This document shows positions 42,361-55,159 of a DNA stretch of 64,000 nt, piece by piece. A program made the translations under genes and the position numbers. The notes under the pieces were generated by a model. That model saw only the letters and a list, made by a program, of their open reading frames with translations, did no database searches and was not told the origin of the DNA. The stretch lies in NCBI RefSeq assembly GCF_000430725.1, contig NZ_AUMO01000045.1, forward strand, positions 1-64,000, given 5' to 3'. The DNA is from Azohydromonas australica DSM 1124 (GTDB lineage: Bacteria; Pseudomonadota; Gammaproteobacteria; Burkholderiales; Burkholderiaceae_C). Every line of letters begins with the position of its first letter. Position 1 is the stretch's first letter.

Positions 42361-43629
42361 ATGAACAAGGACGCGATCAACATGGGACGCCGCTCGATCG
42401 TCAAGGCCGCCGCCGCGACGGCCGCCACCGCTGCCACCACCGGCCTGATCCCGGGGCTGCAAGCCGCGGTCTACGCCGCCGGCTCCGACAAGCCGGAGAA
42501 GGAGGAAGTGCGCATCGGCTTCATCCCGCTGACCGACTGCGCCTCGGTGGTGATGGCCTCGGTGCTGGGCTTCGACAAGAAGTACGGCGTCAAGATCGTG
42601 CCGACCAAGGAAGCCTCCTGGGCCGGCGTGCGCGACAAGCTCGTCAACGGCGAGCTGGACATGGCGCACGTGCTCTACGGCCTGATCTACGGCGTGCACC
42701 TGGGCCTGGGCAGCCCCAAGAAGGACATGGCCGTGCTCATGGCGCTCAACAACAACGGCCAGGCCATCACGTTGTCCAAGGCGCTGGCCGACAAGGGCGC
42801 CGTGGATGGCCCCTCGCTGGCCAAGCTGATGGCCAAGGAGAAGCGCGAGTACACCTTCGCGGGCACGTTCCCGACCGGCACGCACGCGATGTGGATGCAC
42901 TACTGGCTGGCCGCGGCGGGCATCAATCCGCTGTCCGGCGCCAAGCTCATCACGGTGCCGCCGCCGCAGATGGTGGCCAACATGCGCGTGGGCAACATGG
43001 ACGGCTTCTGCGTGGGCGAGCCCTGGAACCACCGGGCCATCATGGACGGCATCGGCATCACCGCCAACACCACGCAGGACATCTGGAAGGACCACCCCGA
43101 GAAGGTCCTGGGCACCACGGGCGACTTCGTCAAGAAGTACCCCAACACCGCGCGCGCCGTGATGATGGCCGTGCTGGAGGCCGGCCGCTGGATCGACGCC
43201 AGCCTGCAGAACAAGATGAAGATGGCCGAGACGGTGGCCGAGAAGGCCTACATCAACACCAGCGTGGACGCCATCAACCAGCGCATCCTGGGCCGCTACC
43301 AGAACGGCCTGGGCAAGACCTGGGACGACCCCAACCACATGAAGTTCTTCAACGACGGCGCGGTGAACTTCCCGTACCTGTCCGACGGCATGTGGTTCCT
43401 CACCCAGCACAAGCGCTGGGGCCTGCTCAAGTCGCATCCGGACTACCTGGCCGTGGCCAAGCAGATCAACCAGGTGGACCTTTACCGGGAGGTGGCCTCG
43501 GCCATGAAGATCAGCGTGCCCAAGGACGTGATGCGCACCAGCAAGCTCATCGATGGTGTGGTGTGGGACGGCAAGGACCCGGCCAAGTACGCCGACGGCT
43601 TCCAGATCAAGGCCGTGGCCGCCGCCTGA
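42361..43629 (+). CDS. nrtA: Nitrate ABC transporter, periplasmic substrate-binding protein
   Basis: A 422-residue binding protein of the NrtA/CmpA family. The N terminus has a twin-arginine signal (MGRRSIVKAAAATAATAATTG, about residues 8-28), so it is exported. The mature part begins VRIGFIPLTDCASVVMASVLGFDKKYGVKI, typical of nitrate/nitrite/bicarbonate binders; WAGVRDKLVNGELDMAHVLYG and GEPWNHRAIMDGIG follow. Nitrate is the likely ligand because of the ANTAR/sigma-54 control. The exported signal argues against its being the cytoplasmic sensor NasS. Confidence 0.93.
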   Translation: MNKDAINMGRRSIVKAAAATAATAATTGLIPGLQAAVYAAGSDKPEKEEVRIGFIPLTDCASVVMASVLGFDKKYGVKIVPTKEASWAGVRDKLVNGELDMAHVLYGLIYGVHLGLGSPKKDMAVLMALNNNGQAITLSKALADKGAVDGPSLAKLMAKEKREYTFAGTFPTGTHAMWMHYWLAAAGINPLSGAKLITVPPPQMVANMRVGNMDGFCVGEPWNHRAIMDGIGITANTTQDIWKDHPEKVLGTTGDFVKKYPNTARAVMMAVLEAGRWIDASLQNKMKMAETVAEKAYINTSVDAINQRILGRYQNGLGKTWDDPNHMKFFNDGAVNFPYLSDGMWFLTQHKRWGLLKSHPDYLAVAKQINQVDLYREVASAMKISVPKDVMRTSKLIDGVVWDGKDPAKYADGFQIKAVAAA

Positions 43630-43663
43630 CGGCGCCGCCCCCAGCACCCTTCAGGAGAAGACC

Positions 43664-44560
43664 ATGGTCAGTGCCGTCTTTCACTCGCCCGCCGAGGCCG
43701 CCGCAGAGGCTTCCGCCCAGCCCGCCGCCGCGGCCAAGCCCTCGCACGCACCGGCCGCCAAGCCCGCGCTGGAGCGCCGCCCGCTCATCGACCTGCGCGC
43801 CCTGGCCGGCGCCGTGCTGCCGCCGGTGGGGGGCATCGCGCTGCTGGTGGGCCTCTGGGCCCTGCTCACGATGAACAGCACCACCTTCCCGACGCCGGCG
43901 GCGACCTGGGAAGCCGCCGTGCAGCTGTTCGCCGACCCGTTCTACCGCAACGGCCCCAACGACCAGGGCATCGGCTGGAACATCCTCAACTCGCTGCAGC
44001 GCGTGGCCGTGGGCTTCGGGCTGGCGGCGCTGGTGGGCATTCCGCTGGGCTTCCTGATCGGCCGCTTCGCCGTGCTCAACCGCATGGTCTCGCCGCTGGT
44101 GAGCCTGCTGCGCCCGGTGTCGCCGCTGGCGTGGCTGCCCATCGGGCTGCTGGTGTTCAAGTCCGCCAACCCGGCCGCGATCTGGACCATCTTCATCTGC
44201 TCGATCTGGCCGATGGTGATCAACACCGCCGTGGGCGTGCAGCGCGTGCCGCAGGACTACCTCAACGTGGCGCGCGTGCTCAACCTCAGCGAGCTGACGC
44301 TGGCGCGCAAGATCCTCTTCCCCGCCGTGCTGCCCTACATGCTCACCGGCGTGCGCCTGTCGGTCGGCACCGCCTGGCTGGTGATCGTGGCCGCGGAGAT
44401 GCTCACCGGCGGCGTCGGCATCGGCTTCTGGGTCTGGGACGAGTGGAACAACCTCAACGTGCAGCACATCATCATCGCCATCGTCGTCATCGGCGTGGTG
44501 GGCCTGCTGCTGGAACAGGCGCTGGTGGCCCTGGCCAAGCGCTTCTCCTTCGATGACTGA
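43664..44560 (+). CDS. nrtB: Nitrate ABC transporter permease
   Basis: A 298-residue binding-protein-dependent permease with about six transmembrane helices. The EAA-like loop DYLNVARVLNLSELTLARKILFPAVLPYMLTG contacts the ATPase. About 50 Ala/Pro-rich residues precede the first helix. ATG 43664 follows AGGAG at 43653-43657. It lies 34 bases after nrtA. Confidence 0.94.
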   Translation: MVSAVFHSPAEAAAEASAQPAAAAKPSHAPAAKPALERRPLIDLRALAGAVLPPVGGIALLVGLWALLTMNSTTFPTPAATWEAAVQLFADPFYRNGPNDQGIGWNILNSLQRVAVGFGLAALVGIPLGFLIGRFAVLNRMVSPLVSLLRPVSPLAWLPIGLLVFKSANPAAIWTIFICSIWPMVINTAVGVQRVPQDYLNVARVLNLSELTLARKILFPAVLPYMLTGVRLSVGTAWLVIVAAEMLTGGVGIGFWVWDEWNNLNVQHIIIAIVVIGVVGLLLEQALVALAKRFSFDD

Positions 44561-44588
44561 CCGCAACACACGAGCCTGAGGACCCACC

Positions 44589-45383
44589 ATGCAGAACTTC
44601 ATCAGCATCGAAGGCGCCGAGATGGTGTTCGACACCAAGAAGGGCCGCTTCCACGCGCTGCAGGGCATCGACCTGCGCATCGCCCAGGGCGAGTGCGTGT
44701 CGCTCATCGGCCACTCCGGCTGCGGCAAGAGCACGCTGCTCAACCTCATCGCCGGCCTGACGCGGCCCACCCAGGGCGTGCTGCTGTGCGAGAACCGCGA
44801 GATCACCGGCCCCGGCCCGGAACGCGCGGTCGTGTTCCAGAACCACTCGCTGCTGCCCTGGCTGAGCTGCTACGACAACGTGTACCTGGGCGTGGAGCGC
44901 GTCTTCGGTGCCAAGGAGAGCAAGGCGCAGCTCAAGGCGCGCACGCTGGCGGCGCTGGAGCTGGTGGGCATGGGCCACGCCACAGCCAAGCGGCCCAACG
45001 AGGTTTCCGGCGGCATGAAGCAGCGCGTGGGCATCGCCCGCGCCCTGGCAATGGAGCCCAAGGTGCTGCTGATGGACGAGCCCTTCGGCGCCCTGGACGC
45101 CCTCACCCGCGCCAAGCTGCAGGACGAGCTGCTGCGCATCGTGGCGCGCACCAGGAGCACCGTGGTGATGGTCACGCACGACGTGGACGAGGCCGTGCTG
45201 CTGTCCGACCGCATCGTGATGATGACCAACGGCCCGGCCGCCACCATCGGCGAGATCGCCACCGTGGACCTGGAGCGCCCGCGCGACCGCGTGGCGCTGG
45301 CCGAGGACCTGCGCTACATCCGGCTGCGCAAGCAGGTGCTGGACTTCCTCTACACCCGCCACGGCGAGAAGCGCGCCGCCTGA
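44589..45383 (+). CDS. nrtD: Nitrate ABC transporter ATP-binding protein
   Basis: A 264-residue ABC ATPase with Walker A GHSGCGKST, Q-loop FQNHSLLPW, signature VSGGMKQRVGIARAL, Walker B VLLMDEPFGALD and the switch histidine in VTHDVDEA. It is the short NrtD type, without the NrtA-like extension of cyanobacterial NrtC. Ends the nrtABD operon 28 bases after nrtB. No nitrate or nitrite reductase gene follows. Confidence 0.94.
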   Translation: MQNFISIEGAEMVFDTKKGRFHALQGIDLRIAQGECVSLIGHSGCGKSTLLNLIAGLTRPTQGVLLCENREITGPGPERAVVFQNHSLLPWLSCYDNVYLGVERVFGAKESKAQLKARTLAALELVGMGHATAKRPNEVSGGMKQRVGIARALAMEPKVLLMDEPFGALDALTRAKLQDELLRIVARTRSTVVMVTHDVDEAVLLSDRIVMMTNGPAATIGEIATVDLERPRDRVALAEDLRYIRLRKQVLDFLYTRHGEKRAA

Positions 45384-45437
45384 CGCGTGCTGCAGCAGGG
45401 CGGCGGGGCCCGACTCCGGAACGCCGCCCTTTCCTTG

Positions 45438-45471
45438 GCGCCTGCGTGCCGCAGCACGCAGGCGTCTTTTC
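45438..45471 (+). terminator. Terminator of nrtABD
   Basis: GCCTGCGTGC (45440-45449) pairs with GCACGCAGGC (45454-45463), loop CGCA, followed by GTCTTTTC. A perfect 10-bp stem on the plus strand. Confidence 0.9.
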
Positions 45472-45501
45472 TTGGAGCCGGCCGAGATGCCGGACCCAAG
45501 C

Positions 45502-45530
45502 AAAAGGGGCCTTGCGGCCCCTTTTCTTTT
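45502..45530. terminator. Bidirectional terminator, fdx side
   Basis: AAAAGGGGCC/GGCCCCTTTT with loop TTGC, T-rich on the plus side (CTTTTCTTTT) and AAAA on the other, 15 bases beyond the fdx stop. It should end the isc operon on the minus strand and catch read-through from nrtD. Confidence 0.88.
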
Positions 45531-45545
45531 GCTCGTGCGCTTCGC

Positions 45546-45884
45546 TCAGTGCTTCTCGCGCGCGTGGTTGATCGAGTACTTCGGGATCTCGATCGTCACG
45601 TCCTGGTCCGAGATGATGGCCTGGCACGACAGGCGCGAGGTGGGCTCCAGGCCCCAGGCGCGGTCGAGCAGGTCTTCCTCGGCCTCGTCCATCTCGCCCA
45701 GGGACTTGAAGCCCTCGCGCACTACCACGTGGCAGGTGGTGCAGGCGCAGCTCAGCTCGCAGGCGTGCTCGATCTCGATGTGGTTGTCGAGCAGCGCCTC
45801 GCAGATCGAGGTACCGCGCTTGGCCTCGATGGTGGCGCCCTCGGGGCAGTACTCCGAGTGGGGCAGGATGCGGATGACGGGCAT
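45546..45884 (-). CDS. fdx: ISC-type [2Fe-2S] ferredoxin
   Basis: A 112-residue adrenodoxin-like ferredoxin with ligands Cys 42, 48, 51 and 87 (CELSCACTTC and SRLSCQ). It supplies electrons for sulfur reduction on IscU. Last gene of the isc cluster, 14 bases after hscA. iscX is not present after it. Confidence 0.96.
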   Translation of the reverse strand: MPVIRILPHSEYCPEGATIEAKRGTSICEALLDNHIEIEHACELSCACTTCHVVVREGFKSLGEMDEAEEDLLDRAWGLEPTSRLSCQAIISDQDVTIEIPKYSINHAREKH

Positions 45885-45898
45885 GGGCGACTTTCGGT

Positions 45899-47767
<1,869 letters not shown>

Positions 47768-47800
47768 GTCTCGTTGTTGTGTGTGCCCGAGGGAGGGCCG

Positions 47801-48319
47801 TTATTGTCCCAGCGCGTCCAATCGGGCTTCGATGTCCTCGCGAAAGCGCGCGACGAACATGAGGGCTCTGACGCGCTGCGCCGCCGTGGCGGCGTCGTGG
47901 CGCTCGTCCAGCAGCTGCCTCACCTCGTCCAGCAGCGCTTTCTCGGAGGCGCGCACCTCCTCGTCCAGCGCCTCCACCGCGGCGGCATCCTCGGCCTCCT
48001 CCAGCGCCTCGCGCCATTCCATCTGCTGCATCAGGAAGGCACCGGGCATGGCGGTGTTGCTGTGCGCGTCGATGGGCGCGCCGCGCAGCTCGCACAGGTA
48101 GGCGGCGCGGGTGAGCGGGTCGCGCAGGCGGCGGTAGGCCTCGTTGATGCGCACCGACCACTGCATGGCCAGGCGCTGCGCGGTGTGGCCGTCGGCGGCG
48201 AAGCGGTCCGGGTGCACGCGCGCCTGCAGCTGGCGCCAGCAGGCATCGAGCGCGGCGCGGTCGATGGAAAACTTCGGCGCAAGGCCGAACAGCGTGAAGT
48301 CGTCGTCGGTGAGGTTCAT
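47801..48319 (-). CDS. hscB: Fe-S assembly co-chaperone HscB (J-protein)
   Basis: A 172-residue type III J-protein: J-domain with HPD at residues 36-38 (QARVHPDRF), then a C-terminal three-helix bundle (EWREALEEAEDAAAVEALDEEV) that binds IscU. ATG 48319 (MNLTDDDFTLFGLAP) is the family start. The 106-base gap to iscA is the largest in the cluster. Confidence 0.95.
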   Translation of the reverse strand: MNLTDDDFTLFGLAPKFSIDRAALDACWRQLQARVHPDRFAADGHTAQRLAMQWSVRINEAYRRLRDPLTRAAYLCELRGAPIDAHSNTAMPGAFLMQQMEWREALEEAEDAAAVEALDEEVRASEKALLDEVRQLLDERHDAATAAQRVRALMFVARFREDIEARLDALGQ

Positions 48320-48425
48320 GAACGCGGGCCGGGCCGGCGGATCGAGCGGCGCGGCGGGCGCGCATTGTGGGCCACGCAACGACAGTGCCGCCCGAAGGCG
48401 GCACCGGCACGGGCGTGGCGCGAGC

Positions 48426-48749
48426 TCAAACGCGGAAGGATTCGCCGCAGCCGCAGCGGTCCTTCTCGCGCGGGTTGTGGAACTTGAAGCCCTCGTTGAG
48501 CCCTTCGCGCACGAAGTCCAGCTCCGTCCCGTCCAGGTACGGCAGGCTCTTGGGATCGATCAGGATCTTGACGCCATGCCCTTCGAAGACATGGTCCTCC
48601 GGCGCCACCTCGTCGGCGTACTCCAGCTTGTAGGCCATGCCCGAGCAGCCGGTGGTCTTGACGCCCAGCCGCACCCCCACGCCCTTGCCGCGGCGCGAGA
48701 GGTAGCGCGTGACGTGGCGGGCTGCCGCTTCGGTCAACGTGACAGCCAT
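48426..48749 (-). CDS. iscA: Iron-sulfur assembly protein IscA
   Basis: A 107-residue A-type carrier with the three conserved cysteines 35, 99 and 101 (TTGCSG and CGCGESF). It passes clusters to [4Fe-4S] apo-targets. Lies four bases after iscU. Confidence 0.97.
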   Translation of the reverse strand: MAVTLTEAAARHVTRYLSRRGKGVGVRLGVKTTGCSGMAYKLEYADEVAPEDHVFEGHGVKILIDPKSLPYLDGTELDFVREGLNEGFKFHNPREKDRCGCGESFRV

Positions 48750-48753
48750 GGCC

Positions 48754-49149
48754 TTACTGCGCCACCGAGCCGTGCTTGGCCTTGTAGTCGTCCACCGCGG
48801 CCTTGATCGCGTCCTCAGCCAGGATCGAGCAGTGGATCTTCACCGGCGGCAGCGCCAGCTCCTCGGCGATGTGCGTGTTCTTGATCGTCAGCGCCTCGTC
48901 CAGCGACTTGCCCTTGACCCACTCCGTCACCAGCGAGCTCGACGCGATGGCCGAGCCGCAGCCGTAGGTCTTGAACTTGGCGTCCTCGATCAGGCCCGTG
49001 GCCGGGTTGACCTTAATCTGCAGCTTCATCACGTCGCCGCACGCGGGCGCGCCCACCATGCCGGTGCCCACCGTCTCGTCGCCCTTGGCGAAGGAGCCCA
49101 CGTTGCGCGGGTTCTCGTAGTGGTCCACCACCTTGTCGCTGTATGCCAT
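48754..49149 (-). CDS. iscU: Fe-S cluster scaffold IscU
   Basis: A 131-residue scaffold with Cys 37, 64 and 107, His 106 and the HscA-recognition motif LPPVK at 100-104. Clusters are built here from sulfur delivered by IscS. Lies 42 bases after iscS. Confidence 0.98.
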   Translation of the reverse strand: MAYSDKVVDHYENPRNVGSFAKGDETVGTGMVGAPACGDVMKLQIKVNPATGLIEDAKFKTYGCGSAIASSSLVTEWVKGKSLDEALTIKNTHIAEELALPPVKIHCSILAEDAIKAAVDDYKAKHGSVAQ

Positions 49150-49191
49150 GACCGTTCTCCGAAAAACTAGTGAATCAAGTGCGTGTGCGGG

Positions 49192-50412
49192 TCAGTGCGC
49201 GGCCCACTGGATCGTGCTGATGTCGACGCCGTCCTGGTACATCTCCCACAGCGGCGAGAGCTCGCGCAGCTTGGCCACGCGCTCCTTGAGCGTGGAGACC
49301 GCGTAGTCGATCTCTTCCTCGGTCGTGAAGCGGCCGATCGTCATGCGCAGGCTGGAGTGCGCCAGCTCGTCGCTGCGGCCCAGCGCGCGCAGCACGTAGC
49401 TGGGCTCCAGGCTGGCCGAGGTGCAGGCCGAGCCCGAGCTCACCGCGATGCCCTTGATGCCCATGATCAGCGACTCGCCCTCGACGAAGTTGAAGCTGAT
49501 GTTCAGGTTGTGCGGCACCCGCTTTTCCAGGTCGCCGTTGACGAAGGTCTGCTCGATGTCCGACAGGCCCTTGAGCAGCCGCTGCTGCAGCGCGCGGATG
49601 CGCTCGCGCTCGGCCGGGCCTTCTTCCTTGGCGATGCGGAAGGCCTCGCCCATGCCCACGATCTGGTGCGTGGGCAGCGTGCCGGAGCGCATGCCGCGCT
49701 CATGGCCGCCGCCGTGCATCTGCGCCTCCAGGCGCACGCGGGGCTTGCGGCGCACGTACAGCGCGCCGATGCCCTTGGGCCCGTAGGTCTTGTGCGAGGC
49801 CAGGCTCAGCAGGTCCACCGGCAGCGTCTGCATGTCGATGTCCACCTTGCCCGTGGCCTGCGCCGCGTCGACGTGGAAGATGATCCCGCGCTCGCGGCAG
49901 ATCGTGCCGATGGCCGGGATGTCCTGGATCACGCCGATCTCGTTGTTCACCAGCATCACCGACACCAGGATGGTGTCCGGACGCAGCGCGGCCTTGAACT
50001 TCTCCAGCTCGAGCAGCCCGTCCTCCTGGACGTCCAGGTAGGTCGCCTCGAAGCCCTGGCGCTCCAGCTCGCGCACCGTGTCCAGCACCGCCTTGTGCTC
50101 GGTCTTGACGGTGATGATGTGCTTGCCGCGCGTCTTGTAGAAATGCGCCGCGCCCTTGAGCGCGAGGTTGTTGGACTCGGTGGCACCGGAGGTCCAGACG
50201 ATCTCGCGCGGGTCGGCGTTGATCAGCGCGGCGACCTGCGCGCGCGCCTTCTCCACGGCCTCCTCCGCTTCCCACCCCCAGGCATGACTGCGCGAGGCGG
50301 GATTGCCGAAGTGCTCGCGCAGCCACGGCACCATCGCATCGACCACGCGCGGGTCCACCGGCGTGGTGGCGCCATAATCCATGTAGATCGGGAAGTGCGG
50401 CGTCATGTCCAT
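49192..50412 (-). CDS. iscS: Cysteine desulfurase IscS
   Basis: A 406-residue pyridoxal-phosphate enzyme that converts cysteine to alanine and a persulfide. Seen: [15 protein letters not shown] at the start, the Schiff-base lysine in [20 protein letters not shown] and the catalytic loop [17 protein letters not shown]. Two start ATGs lie six bases apart (50412 and 50406). Lies 86 bases after iscR. Confidence 0.98.
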   Translation of the reverse strand: MDMTPHFPIYMDYGATTPVDPRVVDAMVPWLREHFGNPASRSHAWGWEAEEAVEKARAQVAALINADPREIVWTSGATESNNLALKGAAHFYKTRGKHIITVKTEHKAVLDTVRELERQGFEATYLDVQEDGLLELEKFKAALRPDTILVSVMLVNNEIGVIQDIPAIGTICRERGIIFHVDAAQATGKVDIDMQTLPVDLLSLASHKTYGPKGIGALYVRRKPRVRLEAQMHGGGHERGMRSGTLPTHQIVGMGEAFRIAKEEGPAERERIRALQQRLLKGLSDIEQTFVNGDLEKRVPHNLNISFNFVEGESLIMGIKGIAVSSGSACTSASLEPSYVLRALGRSDELAHSSLRMTIGRFTTEEEIDYAVSTLKERVAKLRELSPLWEMYQDGVDISTIQWAAH

Positions 50413-50498
50413 GGGAAAGAGCTTTTGTCCAGCATTGGGCGGGCGGCATGCCGCCCGCGGGTGTTAGAGAAGACGGAGCGCCCGCGCGCCCCGCGTGC

Positions 50499-51032
50499 TC
50501 ACTTGGTGAAGGCGTTGCCCAGCGCGAAGACCGAGTTGGGCGCCGTGACCTTGATCGGCTTGACCACCGGGGTGCTGGAGATGGCGCGCTTGACCGGCGC
50601 TTCCTCCACCGACACGCCCTTGGCGATCTGGTCGTCCACGAGCTTCTGCAGCGAGATGGAATCGAGGTACTCGATCATCTTGTTGTTGAGGTTGGTCCAG
50701 AGCTCGTGCGTCATGCACTTGCCCGAGTCCTCGCCCATGCAGTTTTCCTTGCCGCCGCAGCCCGTGGCGTCCAGCGCCTCGTCCACGGCGACGATGATGT
50801 CGGCCACGGTGATGTCTTCGGCCTTGCGGCCCAGCGAGTAGCCGCCGCCCGGGCCACGGGTGCTCTCCACGAGCTCGTGGCGGCGCAGCTTGCCGAACAG
50901 CTGCTCCAGGTACGACAGCGAGATCTGCTGGCGCTGGCTGATCGCCGCCAGGGCAACCGGGCCCGAATGCGAGCGCAGCGCCAGATCGATCATCGCGGTG
51001 ACGGCAAAACGGCCCTTGGTGGTAAGACGCAT
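50499..51032 (-). CDS. iscR: Fe-S cluster regulator IscR (Rrf2 family)
   Basis: A 177-residue Rrf2-type repressor. The winged helix covers MRLTTKGRFAVTAMIDLAL to about residue 65 (ESTRGPGGGYSLGR), and Cys 92, 98 and 106 with His 109 are the likely [2Fe-2S] ligands. It should repress isc in holo form, binding the site at 51144. ATG 51032 is the family start. The C terminus is about 15 residues longer than in E. coli. Confidence 0.96.
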   Translation of the reverse strand: MRLTTKGRFAVTAMIDLALRSHSGPVALAAISQRQQISLSYLEQLFGKLRRHELVESTRGPGGGYSLGRKAEDITVADIIVAVDEALDATGCGGKENCMGEDSGKCMTHELWTNLNNKMIEYLDSISLQKLVDDQIAKGVSVEEAPVKRAISSTPVVKPIKVTAPNSVFALGNAFTK

Positions 51033-51407
51033 CGAAGTACTCCTGCGCCGCTGCGGCGGCAATCGCTGACCCGGTCCTCCCGCGGATCACACGGGTCGGC
51101 CGTCATGCGACCTCTACCCCCTTTCGAGGGCTTTCCACCCGGCTTATTCCGAGTGTTTTGGTCGATTATACATGAAGCCACCCTTTGGACTCGGGGGAAC
51201 TACGTGGAAGTTCCCTTGATGCCATCGGGGTTTACACCCTGGAACCATACAGCGCCCGCACAAAGCTTGCTTTGGCGCAACCCCGGGTTGCAGTGAGTGC
51301 TGCGCACCTCACCCCCCGGCGGGCTTGCCAGGAAAGGCGGGCCGTGCTTGGGGCGGCAATGCCGCGCCAAGCCCCGCCAACGCCGGGCGCGGCGCGGGCC
51401 GGACGGC
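51033..51407. other. Intergenic region between iscR and uvrB
   Basis: No gene is seen. It holds the iscR promoter (below), a GGGAACT/AGTTCCC inverted repeat at 51195-51215, and a GCAACCC/GGGTTGC palindrome near 51279-51293. The side nearest uvrB is GC-rich with hairpins but no T tract, so the uvrB terminator is not clear. Confidence 0.5.
51144..51170 (-). promoter_or_regulatory. IscR type-1-like site over a TATAAT element
   Basis: On the minus strand ATAATCGACCAAAACACTCG (and on to GGAATAA) resembles the E. coli IscR type 1 site, with the CGAC-N8-CTCGG core. A perfect TATAAT (51165-51170) overlaps its 5' edge, about 130 bases before iscR. Negative autoregulation is the expected outcome. Confidence 0.6.
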
Positions 51408-53549
<2,142 letters not shown>

Positions 53550-53693
53550 CTGGAATCCTGGAATACCGGGGAAAACGACGTGGCGGCTTAGAATTGCGCG
53601 CCCTCGCGGGTCACACCGCAGGGCAATCCGACAGCCTAGCGCATCGCCCGTACCCTCAGCGGCGACGCTCCTCTCCCCCTTCTGGAATCACCC

Positions 53694-54893
53694 ATGTCCC
53701 TGTTTGCCGCCGTCGAAATGGCCCCGCGCGACCCGATCCTGGGCCTCAACGAACAGTTCGCCGCCGACCCCAACCCCGCCAAGGTCAACCTGGGCGTGGG
53801 TGTGTATTTCGATGATGAGGGCAAGCTGCCGCTGCTCAAGTGCGTCGCCGCCGCCGAGCAACAGCTGCTGGAGGCCAAGAAGCCCCGCGGCTACCTGCCC
53901 ATCGACGGCATCGCCGCCTACGACAAGGCGGTGCAGGGCCTGGTGTTCGGCGCCGACAGCGACGCCGTCAAGGGCGGCCGCGTCGCCACCGTGCAGGCCC
54001 TGGGCGGCACGGGCGGCCTGAAGATCGGCGCCGACTTCCTGAAGCGCGTCAACCCGGGCGCCAAGGTGCTGATCAGCGACCCGAGCTGGGAGAACCACCG
54101 CGCGCTGTTCACCAACGCGGGCTTCGAAGTCGGCACCTACCCGTACTACGACGCCGACAAGCGCGGCGTGCGCTTCGACGACATGGTTGCCGCGCTGCGC
54201 AGCGCCGCTAAGGGCACGGTCGTGGTGCTGCACGCCTGCTGCCACAACCCCACCGGCTACGACATCACGCCCGAGCAGTGGACGCAGGTGGTCGCCGCCG
54301 TCAAGGACGCCGGCCTGGTCGCCTTCCTCGACATGGCCTACCAGGGCTTCGGCGAGGGCATCGCCGAGGACGGCGCCGTGATCCAGCAGTTCCTGGACGC
54401 GGGCATCGACTTCTTCGTCTCCACCTCGTTCTCCAAGAGCTTCTCGCTCTACGGCGAACGCGTGGGCGCGCTGAGCGTGGTGTGCGACAGCGCCGACGAG
54501 GCCGCCCGCGTGCTCTCGCAGCTCAAGATCGTCATCCGCACCAACTACTCCAACCCGCCCACCTTCGGTGCGCAGGTGGTGGCCACGGTGCTGACCACGC
54601 CCTCGTTGCGCGCGCAATGGGAAGAGGAGCTCGCCGGCATGCGCCAGCGCATCAAGCTCATGCGCTCGCTGCTGGTGGAGAAGCTGCAGGCCGCCGGCGT
54701 GAAGCAGGACCTCTCCTACATCGTTCGCCAGAAGGGCATGTTCAGCTACTCCGGCCTGGGCAAGGAGCAGATGCAGCGCCTGCGCAGCGAGTTCGGCGTC
54801 TACGGCGTGGACTCCGGCCGCATCTGCGTGGCCGCGCTCAACAGCCGCAACATCGACGCGGTGGCCAGCGCCATGGCCCAGGTTTCCGCCTGA
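53694..54893 (+). CDS. Aromatic/aspartate aminotransferase (TyrB/AspC family)
   Basis: A 399-residue class I aminotransferase with the alpha-subgroup features: VNLGVGVYFDDEGKLPLLKCV at the start, HACCHNPTGYD, and the Schiff-base lysine in STSFSKSFSLYGERVGAL. It is closest in pattern to TyrB (tyrosine/phenylalanine/aspartate with 2-oxoglutarate). The substrate cannot be separated from AspC by eye. Monocistronic with a terminator after it. Confidence 0.92.
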   Translation: MSLFAAVEMAPRDPILGLNEQFAADPNPAKVNLGVGVYFDDEGKLPLLKCVAAAEQQLLEAKKPRGYLPIDGIAAYDKAVQGLVFGADSDAVKGGRVATVQALGGTGGLKIGADFLKRVNPGAKVLISDPSWENHRALFTNAGFEVGTYPYYDADKRGVRFDDMVAALRSAAKGTVVVLHACCHNPTGYDITPEQWTQVVAAVKDAGLVAFLDMAYQGFGEGIAEDGAVIQQFLDAGIDFFVSTSFSKSFSLYGERVGALSVVCDSADEAARVLSQLKIVIRTNYSNPPTFGAQVVATVLTTPSLRAQWEEELAGMRQRIKLMRSLLVEKLQAAGVKQDLSYIVRQKGMFSYSGLGKEQMQRLRSEFGVYGVDSGRICVAALNSRNIDAVASAMAQVSA

Positions 54894-54905
54894 CGCGAAC
54901 CTGAC

Positions 54906-54950
54906 TTCCGGCGCACCGCCGCGACAGCGGGCACGGTGGCCGGAAATTTT
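54906..54950 (+). terminator. Intrinsic terminator of the aminotransferase gene
   Basis: TTCCGGC (54906-54912) pairs with GCCGGAA (54939-54945), with CACCG/CGGTG inside, followed by ATTTT. It lies 12 bases after the stop. Confidence 0.8.
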
Positions 54951-55159
54951 GCGTGAACTGCATCGCACATGGGCCGGGTTTCCGGCCCTTCGCACATCCT
55001 TGACTTGTTTCAGGATGGCACGCTCCCGCCTCGTCGCGCATAAAAATTGCTGCACTTGCACAAAGAGCCGTACCTTGTCAGGTGCAGCTCATCTGCGGCG
55101 CTCATCCTAAAAACGACCGAGACGTCGTCCGTCCCCAATCTGCTGCGAGGTTCCGTTCG

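Noticed and set aside
42361..43629. NrtA acting as the cytoplasmic nitrate sensor NasS
   Set aside because: It has a clear twin-arginine signal and heads an ABC transporter operon with permease and ATPase genes; NasS lacks a signal.
54951..55159. TGC-rich motifs (for example TGCTGCACTTGCAC near 55048) as PhaR operators of phaZ
   Set aside because: The consensus is loose and TGC/GCA runs are common in this GC-rich DNA; no symmetric pair was convincing.
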